NCBI RefSeq assembly: GCF_024713945.1
Contig: NC_134680.1
Location: 6,631,501-6,695,500, forward strand
Source of the DNA: Dermatophagoides farinae
Taxonomy: Eukaryota; Arthropoda; Arachnida; Sarcoptiformes; Pyroglyphidae
Direction: 5' to 3'
DNA length: 64,000 nucleotides
Shown piece by piece: positions 37,305-47,943 of the stretch (position 1 is its first letter; each line of letters starts with the position of its first letter). The translations under genes were made by a program, and so were the position numbers. Under the pieces are notes generated by a model, which saw nothing but the letters and a program-made list of their open reading frames with translations, had not been told where the DNA came from and did no database searches.

Positions 37305-38603
37305 TCACTGTGATTTTGGCTGTTTATCATCATTATCCTGTTCAAGAAATTCATCCCATTGTTTGATTCGTTTTTGAATTTCTTCATCAGTTTCTTCAAT
37401 TTTATATCGAGTTTTACCATCCCAAAATTGTGCGTCTAATTTACGTCCAGCAAAAAATCTTCCATTCATCAATTCAACACATTTATCGGCCGAATCAAAT
37501 TCTTGAAATGTAACCGTTGCTATTCCATCCGGATTATGATCATAAATTTCAACTTTACGTACTGGGCCACATTTTTCTTCACATTCTTCACGTATATCCG
37601 TTTTATATTCCAATATTAAACGTGGATCATTTTCAAATGTTTTCACATCAAACATATTCTTGATTACAACGGTTTTTTCACATTTTTGTCGTTCTCCGGG
37701 TAATTTATTCGGTCGCCAATCAAATAATTTTTCCATTTTCTTTCGTTGTTTCTCCTTTTGTTGTTTATTCATTTTCTTTTTTTTCGGTTTCAACGATGGA
37801 TTATATTCGCCTTTTAAGGAAAATTTTGCACGTTCAACTTTTATCGAATGATTCTCACGCAATTGATAACCGTCCAGAATGTTTAATGCCAATTCAACAG
37901 ATTCCAATTTGATATAACAACATCGGCCATCACCTTTTGGTTTTCCTTGTTCATCAGTGTATAATTTTATTTTTAATTGACCTCTGTTTTGGAAAGAGAA
38001 AACAAAAAAAATTGATTTTGAAAAATGAAAAAAAAAAATTTGAACCACAAACCTATCATCTTTCATGATGAGACCACATTTTTTCATTAATGTAATAAAT
38101 TCATCTAGCGTTATGTCTAATGGTAAATTTGAAACATAGACATTTGTATTATGTTGATCATCAACTTCGAACCATTGTGGTGTTTGTTGTTGTTGTTGTT
38201 CATCACGTTGTCTTTTTTTCGATGATGATGATGATGATGAGGATGTTGTTTGTTCAGAATCAATAGATTCCGGTTTTGTAGGTGTATTAATAATTGATGT
38301 TGTTTTTTTTTCTTCATTGACTGACTTTGATTCTGTTATATTTGCATCTGATTCATCATTATCGAATTGACCATATGATGCTTGATATTTGGCAATAAAA
38401 TCATCATTTATTTTCGGAAACCATGCTTTTTTTATTGGATCCCATTCATATTCCGTTCCATCGGTTGGATCACGATAAACATTCGAATTTTCACCACAAG
38501 ATTGTTGTTGTCGTTTTTGTTGTCTTTCAAATTCTTCTTGTTCTAATTGATATGCAAAATCATTATCATTATCATCAACATCATCATTATTGATGGTGGC
38601 CAT
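37305..38603 (-). CDS. HTATSF1: HIV Tat-specific factor 1 homologue (splicing factor)
   Basis: Exons 38053-38603 and 37305-37983 join in phase 2 and give 409 residues; the 69-bp intron has no stop, so a continuous frame exists but contains intron sequence. HTATSF1/CUS2 chaperones U2 snRNP assembly by binding SF3B1. Visible: an N-terminal DGTEYEWDPIKKAWFPKI motif, RRM1 (NVYVSNLPLDITLDEF ... CCYIKLESVELALNIL), a basic linker KPKKKKMNKQQKEKQRKK, and a UHM (VVIKNMFDVKTFENDP ... GPVRKVEIYDH, with the RXF-type NGRFFAGRKL) . The start is the ATG at 38603, MATINNDDVDD; codons above it lack ATG. It is followed on the same strand, 513 bp upstream, by SRRM1, another splicing factor. Confidence 0.92.
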   Translation of the reverse strand: MATINNDDVDDNDNDFAYQLEQEEFERQQKRQQQSCGENSNVYRDPTDGTEYEWDPIKKAWFPKINDDFIAKYQASYGQFDNDESDANITESKSVNEEKKTTSIINTPTKPESIDSEQTTSSSSSSSSKKRQRDEQQQQQTPQWFEVDDQHNTNVYVSNLPLDITLDEFITLMKKCGLIMKDDRFVVQIFFFHFSKSIFFVFSFQNRGQLKIKLYTDEQGKPKGDGRCCYIKLESVELALNILDGYQLRENHSIKVERAKFSLKGEYNPSLKPKKKKMNKQQKEKQRKKMEKLFDWRPNKLPGERQKCEKTVVIKNMFDVKTFENDPRLILEYKTDIREECEEKCGPVRKVEIYDHNPDGIATVTFQEFDSADKCVELMNGRFFAGRKLDAQFWDGKTRYKIEETDEEIQKRIKQWDEFLEQDNDDKQPKSQ

Positions 38604-39116
38604 TATCAATTAATAAAATAATTCAAACGAAAAAAAAACAAACGCAAGAGAATTATTTTCAAAAAGTTTATATTTCCGATGTTTTTATTTATGACAAACG
38701 GCATGAGCTCATGCATTGCATGTAGCGCCACATTTTGTTTATTTTTAAATCAATTTTTACCATGCATGGTTAACTCCTAAAATATCCAAACAAGAGCCAA
38801 ACAGCCATCGTTTTTCTCTAAAAAAAATTCAAATTTTCAATTTCATTTTTTAAAATTATTTTAATTGATGCCAAAAAAAAAATTATTATTATCAGATGAT
38901 ATATTATCCATTATGTAGAATGATTATGATTATAAAGTAGTAATGTTTATGTGTGTGTGTGTGTTTGGGTGGATGGTAAATTGCCATTTATGATGAAATG
39001 AGTCAATTGTGTTTATACGTATGCGTGTGAAAAAGAAAATGAATACAATACAAAATTTATATGAGAGAAATGGACAAAATAAAGTAACAAAAACACAAAT
39101 ATCAATCATATTGAAA
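38604..39116. other. Spacer between SRRM1 and HTATSF1
   Basis: 513 bp with poly-T/A tracts and TG repeats. It contains GTAGCGCCACATTT at about 38722, weakly like the boundary motif. It carries the SRRM1 3' UTR and HTATSF1 promoter. No gene is seen. Confidence 0.5.
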
Positions 39117-41441
39117 TTATAGTCCACTATCACCATCATTATCATGATCAACATCACTATTGTTTGTTGTACGATGTCGATGTTTACGACGTTGTTTTTT
39201 ATTACCACCACCATGTTTTCGATGATGTTTTTTAATCGGTGATTTTGATGATGCTGATGATGATTCATGGTGACCACCATCTGGATCTTTTTTATCCTCA
39301 TCGGAATCAGAATCTGAATCAGATGATGATGAATTATTACGTCGTTTTGATGATGATTTATTTGATTTTTTCTTTTTAGATTTTTTCGATTTCTTCTTTT
39401 TACCACTACTTGATGATGTAGATTTTTTCTTCGCAAAAGATTCTTTTATTTCACCATCTGAAATATCCTCATCATCATCATTTGCATTTTTATCGGTACC
39501 AGCATCAGATTCATTATCATCATCATCATCTGAACTATTGTTTTTTCGTTTTTTACTACGATGTTTACGATGTTTTGAATGTTTTCGATGTTTTTTTGAG
39601 CTATGTTTTTTATGTTTTCGTCGTTTATGTTTTCCACTGCTACCACCATCATCGTCATCATTTGTAGCATCTTTTTTACGTTTCAATAATGAACGGTTTC
39701 CGCCTTCATCATCATCGTCCGGTTCATCATCATCACTATCTCGTTGTTTATTACGACGTTTATGTTTACGTTGTTTTTTCTTTGGTTTTTTATCTTCATT
39801 ATCGTCATCGTCGTCATCAGAACTAATGGATTGTTTGGATTTTTTCTTTTTTCGTTTCTCAGATTCTGGATTTTTAATTCTATTCAAGGAAAAAAATTAT
39901 TAGTAGGAAATTTATCAAAATCAATCCATTAAATTTTACCGTTCATTAGTTGATGGATAACCACCATCACCAACAGGCAGTGTTGACATTTGTTGATGAT
40001 GCGATGATGGAAGAGGAACATTAGATTTATTTGATAATGAAGGATCATGATAATTCCGTCCCGATGATGATGACGATAGTGGTGGTGGTGGCGCTGGTTG
40101 AAAGTCATGTCTTTGTTGATTGTAATTTGGTGAACGACTTATTGAACGCGAATGATGATTGATTGGTAATGGAGATCGATGAATTGGTTTTCGTGGTGGT
40201 GGTGATGATTGACGACGATTATTATTCATAAAAGGTGAACCATGTCGATTTTGGTCAATTGATTGCATTGGTGGTGGTGGTGGTGATCGAGAAAAACTAC
40301 GATCACGACGACGTTGATATGATCTACGTGGCGGTGATTGTGGCGAACGATTTCCACGATACGATGATTGCTGTCGATGATGAAAATGAGGATCACGTGG
40401 ACGGTATGGTGGTCCACCACGGCGACGATAAAATGGTGGTGGTGAATTTGATTTTGATGAACGTTTTCGTAATGGTGAACGAAAACGTCTTCGATTTGTC
40501 CTACGATCGATATATCTAGGGCGATAATTATTATTCGAACGTGATGGTGGTGGTGATGAAAATGATGGTGATCGCGATCTTGATCTTTTTCGAGCTGTTC
40601 GTGGCTGTCGACGATTAAATGGTGATGGTGAACGAGATCTTGATCGAGATTTTGAACTAGTTTTATGTTTCTTTCGTGATTTTCTTTCTAATGAACTTGA
40701 TCCAGAACGGGAATAGCGTCTCGGTGATCGACTATGACTCAATCGTTCTTTCATTTCATGACCATCACTGTTATTGTGATCCATATCATTACGACGATGA
40801 CCATGTTGTTGAATATTACGTTCTTTACTATGGCTACGACTACTACGATGATTACGATGATCATTATTAGGACTTTTGCTTCGAGACTTACGTTGTGATT
40901 TTTGTTGATTATGATCATGATGATTTGATGATGAATTCTCCTGATTAGAATTATTTGATTCTGCTACCGCAGCTGCTGTCATTGTACCATTCGATTCATT
41001 CTTACCAATCGATTGTTGCTGCTGTTGTTCTTGACGTTTTTTCATTTCAGCCATTTTTTCATCCAATAATTGTTTTGGTATACCATCATTAGTGGCCATT
41101 GCATCCAATAATAATGTCCATAATTTATCCATAAATTCACGTGCACGTTTGCCATCAAGAAAACCAGTCAGATTTATTTGCATACTTTTACCATCTGGAT
41201 TGCGTTCTTGTTCCAATTGATTGATAATATATTCGGATAAAACTTCATCATCCAGACCGAGTGACATTGTTATTTGATTCTGTATCCATGGTTTGATGAT
41301 ACTCAAGTTGACTTTTTTTATATCAACTTTTTGATTCAATACATCACTGAATTTTAATTGTTTCAATAATTTTTTTGATTTATCCGAAAAACGATTATCT
41401 TGATCGGCACTTGTACCACGAAAAAATCCAGCATCAGTCAT
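39117..41441 (-). CDS. SRRM1: Serine/arginine repetitive matrix protein 1 (PWI domain)
   Basis: Exons 39940-41441 and 39117-39879 join in phase 2 over a 60-bp intron and give 754 residues. SRRM1/SRm160 is a nuclear splicing coactivator that also marks spliced mRNA. The N-terminus matches the family exactly in order: MTDAGFFRGTSADQDNRFSD, then the PWI domain (VNLSIIKPWIQNQI, GLDDEVLSEYIINQLE, QINLTGFLDGKRAREFM, LWTLLLDA) over residues about 27-125. Then come RS, SRSR and P-rich repeats (residues 190-500) and, in exon 2, alternating lysine-rich and aspartate/serine-rich tracts ending in KKQRRKHRHR. The first 120 residues are the only non-repetitive part. The start is set by the conserved MTDAGFF. 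Confidence 0.94.
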
Positions 41442-42004
41442 TATTTTTTATTTGTCGTTAAATTTTTTTTTCTTATACGAATCTATCTCTTTATGACGCT
41501 TGTAACGGTTTAATTCTTCAAAATTAGATAATTAAAATAACCATCATAATCAGCAGCAGCGATTGCAGAATTTAATTATACCAAAATCGAAGAATAACTT
41601 ATCGTAAATTGAAATAAAATTTTCAGTTATTGAAAACAAACAAACAAACAAAAAGAAGCAATGTAATAGAAAAACAAAACGGCAACGACGGTGCTGGTTT
41701 TCTCTTTCGTTTATTATTCAATCGATTTAATTTTTCATGATGATGATGGTGATGGCGAAAAGCGAAAGTACCATATATTCTATTATGTGGTCACAATTGA
41801 CAATCAATAATAATGGTAGTAGCATCGGTACAGTTATGTATTATTTTGTAGCAGAAGCATTACAGATACTATAATTGAATGAAAACTTTCAACATTGTGA
41901 CCATCACAAAAAAAAATAATAACGTTTCAAAAATAAATTTGTCCTATTCATAACAAACGTGTAATTCGAATTTATTATTGATTATAATAACTATGCAAAA
42001 ATAG
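41442..42004. other. Spacer upstream of SRRM1
   Basis: 563 bp of AT-rich sequence between the SRRM1 start and the end of the receptor array; GAT and CAAA repeats only. The first part is the probable SRRM1 promoter. Confidence 0.5.
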
Positions 42005-42102
42005 TTAGGTTTGAAGTGAAATGACAACAAAAATTATAATAAATAATAATGTATCTAACATAAATTTATAATCTAAACGACAAATATTAAATAAATTCAT
42101 AT
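42005..42102 (-). pseudogene. Out-of-frame last-TM remnant of receptor A
   Basis: Directly after the stop-shortened end of receptor A, the next frame reads MNLFNICRLDYKF followed by a hydrophobic LFIIIFVVISLQT and a stop. This aligns with the last exon part of receptor B (LNLYHLCRIDGEFILE ... SYIVIIQQT) and receptor C (LNIYQLFRIDQKFFLL ... AYIVLSLQT). It is the family's seventh membrane segment, displaced by one base: the plus strand has GG at 42103-42104 (TTTCCAT on the minus strand) where the homologues imply TTTCAT. It is either a recent frameshift or an assembly error. Confidence 0.7.
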
Positions 42103-43247
42103 GGAAAATCTTTTTCATACAAACGATAACATTCAATTAATCGTTGTTTATGGGAACAAAAAAATAATTGAATCGTTTTTGGTGTTGAACGATTATTCCG
42201 TTTACAATGATGAATATATTCATATTCCAATCGTTGTTTACACTGGCCACAACATTTGAATATATCATTTTTCAATGATAACATTTCATATATTTTTTCA
42301 CTAAATATTCTTTCAATTTGATTATCCAGATAAATAAGATATGTTAAATAGAACCAAGTGAATAATGATGCTAATAAAGTGTGAAAAAAACTCCATCCAA
42401 GATCTTGGAACCACATTAACAATACAATCATATCCAATACAGAACTACATATAAATATCGTTATCATTGGTGATAGAAAATGGGATATTTTCCTGTTCAT
42501 TTCAGCAATTTGACCAATTTTTCGAATGATTTTTTCAATATTTTCACATTCTCGTCTTGTATTAGTAGTAGTTGTTGTACGTAACATTTCGATAGTAGCA
42601 AATTTTACATAATTCAAAGTGAAACCGGGTATAAAAAATGATATACAAATATAATAATTGATGAAAAATTCAAATACAACTGTCCATTGGGTACGTTTTT
42701 TCTTCATATTCAATGAACCGGCAAATATAGTGAATTCTAAACAATATAGTACAATAATCAATACTATTGTGGACATTACTCGTAATGATTTTTGATGGCA
42801 ACAATAAATTCGTTTAAAATGTATCGATGCCATTAAATGGCCAATAGATGGTCCAATGGTGAAGAATAATATTGGATTTATGAAAAGAAATACATCCAGA
42901 TAATAATTTCCGAATAATGTCATGAAATTGTTTAAACTTTTTGGTGTTTTTTGTGCATTTTTCATAGCTTCATAATCCCAAAATGGCATAGCAACAAGAC
43001 TATAATATAGATTTACGACAATATTAATCAGGATGTTGACCACGGTTCGAATTAAACATCTTCGATCATGATAATCGATCCGTTCCAATTGAATGCCAGT
43101 ATTGCTAAAATTTATGGAAAGAAAAAATTCCAATCAAACTTTCAATCAATCAATGTTTTTTACTTGCCCAAATAATAAAAGAAACCATTTAAGCAGATGA
43201 TTTTTTTGATTATTTTCATCCACAAAATAATTGTTGTATTGTAACAT
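42087..43247 (-). CDS. Gustatory-receptor-like 7-TM protein A (C-terminus cut short)
   Basis: Exons 43168-43247 and 42087-43104 give 365 residues, starting MLQYNNYFVDENNQ. The first exon ends with KNHLLKWFLLLFG, matching KNHLLYWIKFAFG of receptor B. To hold that position and phase 2 the intron must begin GCAAGT, so it is a GC-AG intron (43105-43167). About six membrane segments are visible (e.g. DVFLFINPILFFTIG, MSTIVLIIVLYCLEFTIF, FFINYYICISFFIPGF, FFHTLLASLFTWFYLTYL) with VKFATIEMLR and IYLDNQIERIF, as in its two neighbours. The frame stops at YEKDFPYEFI just before the seventh segment, which lies next to it in another frame. It is probably an insect-type chemoreceptor, perhaps recently damaged. 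Confidence 0.6.
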
Positions 43248-43473
43248 TATTTCGTTGTCTTTGATCGGAGATTATCTCTCACTAAAATGAACATTTTTTT
43301 CAAATCTTTCATTTCCATAAATGAAACAATAATGTTCTTTTAGATTGCACGAAAGTCATTTCAATTTATTCTCATTTCATTTTTTTCAATTATTGTTTCG
43401 ATGACAACCAGAAAAAAAACAGCACGGTAGATGAAACAAAAAAAACCATCAAATCAATCAAATCGAATTCGAA

Positions 43474-44598
43474 TCAATCATCATCGATTTCTTTTGTCTG
43501 TTGTATAATAACAATATAGCTTAATACAAATAATAAACATTCCAATATAAATTCACCATCAATACGGCAAAGATGATAAAGATTCAATGAAAATTCTTCA
43601 TGATAAACATAATAAAATTCTTTAATTCGTATCGATTCCATACGTTCGATATTTTGTTGCCATACATTGGTCGTTGATGTCGATATATCCACCACATAAT
43701 CATTTATAATTTGTTTGAATAAACGTTCGATTTGTATATCAAGATAAACAATATAAACAATATATTTGATTGCCATAATCAAATAGATTGAATTACGTAA
43801 CCATGTGGTTAATCGATAAAATATGACCAATAAATCGATGATAAATATAAAGAAAAATGTAATCAATATTGGTGATAGAATTTGTGCAATCATTTGATTA
43901 TAACAGGCAAGATTACGAAATTCTTGAAGAATTCGATATCGATTCTTGTAACGCCATTGACGTGAATATCTGGATATTTGATTCATCTGTTGATATGTTG
44001 CATATTTAACATAATGTAATAGAAACCATGGAAAATAAAATAGAATATTCAATTGATAAATAAATAATGTTTTACATAGAAAAATCCATTCAATTCCTTT
44101 TGTGATTATTTCTGGAATATGATCCATTAGATAAACCATAAATATAATGGCCGATACAGAACCAATGAATGCAATGAATACTTTGAATGATTCAAATCGA
44201 TATTGATATATTAATTGAAATGATTTTTGTATGATTAAACGATTCAATCGTCGACATTCGTATGATAGATATAATGAAAACCATAATATTAAAATTGGAA
44301 TATAAGTCAACGATAGGACACGCAAAAAGACAATAAGTGTAATTTTTTTCGGTTTAATTCGATGACTAAAATAATCGGTAAATTGATAGAATGAAATACT
44401 TGTCAGATTGATGGCAATATTAACAAGTAAATGCAAAATACTTTTCCAATCCATCCAATCGATTGGATGAATTTGAAACCCAATAGTTCTAAAAGATAAA
44501 TTTAATATATTTTTTTGCAAAAAAAAAAATTGTCAAATCATCACTTACCCAAATGCAAATTTTATCCAATAAAGTAAATGATTTTTTGGTTTAGCCAT
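43474..44598 (-). CDS. Gustatory-receptor-like 7-TM protein B
   Basis: Exons 44549-44598 and 43474-44488 join in phase 2 (TTTGG|GTAAGTG ... TTTTAG|A) and give 354 residues, start MAKPKNHLLYWIKFAFG. There are seven hydrophobic segments and a long second cytoplasmic-type loop, and YVKYATYQQMNQ and VYLDIQIERLFKQI are shared with A and C. The last segment (FILECLLFVLSYIVIIQQT) carries a YhhhhQ pattern recalling the TYhhhhQF signature of arthropod gustatory receptors. Family assignment rests on topology, size, tandem arrangement and that motif. If correct it is a ligand-gated channel subunit of sensory neurons. It seems to be the most complete copy of the array. Confidence 0.65.
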
Positions 44599-44798
44599 TC
44601 TTTTTTTTTCGTTGTCGTCGTTCGATGGTTTGTTTGTTCGTAAATAACATGTATATAGGAAATGGTCACAATATCTTATCAAATTGTTTAAATTCTTCTA
44701 TCAATCGATCGATTTATCATCAATGGGTCGAATATTCAAATGAAATATATGTAAATTATAAAGTTGGTAATGCCATAAAAATAATAATAACAATTATA

Positions 44799-46091
44799 TT
44801 AAAATGAATATTCATCTGAAGTTTGTAACGATAATACTATATAGGCCAATAATGATAATGAATATAAAAGAAAAAATTTCTGATCAATTCTGAATAATTG
44901 ATAAATATTGAGATGAAAATCGTCAACATAAACATCGAAAAATTCTTTGATACGCATTTGTTGTAGGAAAAATTTTTTCTGTTTCATTTTCAAATTCGTT
45001 TTTGCCAATAAAATATGTTTAGTAGAACGATAATTATCAGTATTGACGGGGAACATATTTTTCACATTTTTCCGATAAATTATTTGAATAATTTGTTGAA
45101 ATATCATTTCATTTTGATCATTCAAATGAACAATGTAAATTAAAAATGGAAACATGACAATTAAATAGAAGATGAACATGAAAAATTCATTTTTATCTAG
45201 AAAATAATAAAACGTTCCAACCACATCGATAAATGTGCTGATAAAAAAAATTGATAATGGCATTGACAACAATTCGTTCGTATGGCGATTATTTCTAGCC
45301 AACAATTGTATTTCATTGAATAATTTTTTTCGTTTGCATTTTTGTTGTTTTTGATTTTGATTTTGATTTTGATCATCGGTTATTCGTAATGATAATGATG
45401 ATGATGATGATAAATCGTCGTAAATCATTTTCAATCGTTTAAATGTTGCATGTTTCACATAAAAGACAACAATCCATGTGTAATAATAAATGAAATTTAT
45501 ATAAAACAATAAAAACAAAACTTTCATTATGATAAACCATGGTGTATTGAAAAAATCATCGATCAACATCATTGAAAGTGGCAAACAGAATAAGATATAA
45601 AGGGAACCAATAACGATGAAAACATTGATTGAATTTTGTTTATCATGATAAACAATTTCCAATGATTTTTCACGTAGTAATTGATTTATCCGTTTACAAT
45701 TTCCAATAATAGTAGCAAAATGTATGATTGTGTAGACAATCACATTATAAGAATAAAGTTTTTGTAATACAATTAACAGAATTTTGATTTTAACACGTTT
45801 AATTGTTAAATCATTAGTCGAAGTTGCTGAATATAATTGACCAGTCAAAGCGGAATAGATGAATAGCAAATGCATTGAATAATTGTAACACATATTCAAT
45901 GTGTTTTGCCATTGTTTTTTCCATTCAAATTGTATGATAATATTACTTTTGTTTCGTGTAATAAGAAATTATTTTCATTAATTATAAATTTCTATTCAAA
46001 TCAAAAACAATAATTACCCGAAAAAGATGATCATCCATCGTAGAAGATAATTTTGTTCTTTTGGTTGTCGTTGTCGTTGTTGGTCATCCAT
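44799..46091 (-). CDS. Gustatory-receptor-like 7-TM protein C
   Basis: Exons 46018-46091 and 44799-45945 join in phase 2 (TTCGG|GTAATTA ... ACAAAAG|T), 406 residues, start MDDQQRQRQPKEQNYLLRW. Exon 1 again ends with a conserved FFG, and exon 2 begins NIIIQFEWKKQW, matching TIGFQIHPIDW in B. Shared landmarks are YVKHATFKRLKMIY, VHLNDQNEMIFQQI and a last segment with AYIVLSLQT. A longer N-terminus and a Q/N/K-rich insert in the central loop make it the largest copy. The acceptor ACAAAAG is weak in pyrimidines but is the only one that restores the shared frame. Same tentative family as A and B. Confidence 0.62.
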
Positions 46092-46843
46092 TTTTTTTCA
46101 TTTGTTTTCCACGACGATCATCGTTGCTTTAAGATTAAAATTGATATTAATATGGTGATATATAAAAAGCACAGAAATAGAGGATAATATTTACCGAAAA
46201 TGTTGCCATCGGTTACACAATTAATTAATTGATTGAATGATGACATGTGTTATATAATTATCATAATATGAATATTGATTGATTGACAATTGAGAAAAAC
46301 AAAAAACACTTACATTTTAAATGACTGTTTAATTCGAATCAATAATTAATTTTTATATATCATGAATTTCGAAATTCTTTCTTGTGGATCAATAATAATT
46401 TGAATTTTTTTTTCTTCTGTAAATAATTCATGGTGATGAACATTGAACCCAATCGATCAACGATCAACGAGAAAAAAATCTTTTTTTCACCAAAGTGTCA
46501 TATACATCATGTTTCACTGTAATTTTATCATCAATATAAATCATCGGTTTCTTTTTTTCTACTGCTGCTGCTGATAATGACATTAATGATGATGATGATG
46601 ATGATGATATCGAATGTTGAAGATGGATTTGCATCGTCATCGATTCATCTTTGTTTGTATGCAAATATTCATTTTTTCTTCATTTCGTCGTTTTTTTTTT
46701 CGTTTATCAAATGATTGAGTCATCAATTAATTTTTTTTTAGCTGTTGTTGGTGTTTTTTCTATTTTTTTTTCTTTCTAATTATAGAGAAAATTAACTTGT
46801 TGAAAAATCATTTTTTTCTTTTCAACCAAAAAAAAAAAAAAAA
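46092..46843. other. Divergent spacer, receptor C and LysM gene
   Basis: About 750 bp. A donor-like CATTTTCG|GTAAATATT on the minus strand near 46195 may belong to a leader exon of receptor C. A serine-rich minus frame at 46464-46664 is driven by GAT repeats and is not accepted. Poly-A directly precedes the LysM start. Confidence 0.45.
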
Positions 46844-47830
46844 ATGCCTCGAATTGAAAATTTTCTGGCCAAATTTTTTCCCACATCATCATCATCTGTT
46901 CATCAATCATTTACCAATAATGATGACGATGATGATCAAATAATTTTATTTGATAATAATCAATGCAGATCATCATCATCATCATCTAGTAAAATTATTG
47001 ATTGTAAATTAAATTATAGAAAATTTCAAAATAATGATCAACATACCACATACAATGATGATTATGATTTATTAAACAATTGCAATGAAAACAATAAGAA
47101 AATCATTATTGTTGCCACTGATGTTGATGATAATAATGCAACAATAAAATCATCAACAATGATGACGACAATGAAAAAGGATAAAAATGATGATCTAATT
47201 GATTGGGAATATAGTTATTGTTCTCCAGAATTACCACCACCACCACCATCACCAGCATTAACAACAAAAACGACTACAATGGAATTGAATAATCCAGATG
47301 AACACCATCATCAGCAGACGCTTGTTCATCAATTAATGGACCAAAATAATAACGATAATACGAAACGATTTTCATGGTTAAATCCAATGATGATGTTTCG
47401 AACGCGAAAAGTATCGCCAATTAACAATGGTCATCATAATGTCCAGGATGGTGATGAGAAAATGTTTCAAATGAAAATTATACATCATTCATCGAATAAT
47501 CGAATGAATAATAGTTGTTCATTACTATCGATGGTCGATAATAATTCGAATGATGATCAACAACGATATTTGATTTATCAAGTGGAAAACATGGATGAAA
47601 CATTATGTAGTATTGCTGCTCAATTCAATGCAACGCCTTCACATATAAAGGTATGTATAATTTACCAAAATTTCAACATCAAAATCGATCCAATTTCCTA
47701 AACTTTATCGTCTCAACTATAGGCACTAAATCGTCTAACATCGAATCATGTGTTTGTTGGACAAAACCTGTTGATTCAAATGATGATGGATCATTCAAAT
47801 TCAAAAACAACGACAACAACCACTACTTGA
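46844..47830 (+). CDS. LysM-domain protein lacking a TLDc domain
   Basis: Exons 46844-47650 and 47723-47830 join in phase 0 and give 304 residues (MPRIENFLAKFFP start). The first 240 residues are D/N/S/H-rich low complexity with no signal peptide. The end is one LysM domain split by the intron: YLIYQVENMDETLCSIAAQF, NATPSHIK, then ALNRLTSNHVFVGQNLLIQ. This form (TPSHIKALNRL) resembles the cytosolic LysM of OXR1/NCOA7 (TLDc) proteins rather than chitin-binding LysM. The protein then ends in a threonine run; the TLDc part of that family is not found before the convergent PISD gene 114 bp away. It could be a short isoform-like gene or a truncated copy. Role unknown, probably intracellular. Confidence 0.68.
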
Positions 47831-47943
47831 AAATTTGGATTTTTTTTTCAAAATTTATTTATTTATTTACATTGGAATTGAAATTAATTAAATTATATTA
47901 TATATTTGTTTCACTAAAACAAAAAAAAACCTAATAAAAACCA

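Noticed and set aside
46464-46664. Minus-strand 66-codon frame
   Set aside because: A serine run from GAT repeats and no in-frame ATG in good context. It is possibly leader sequence of receptor C, but nothing supports a protein.
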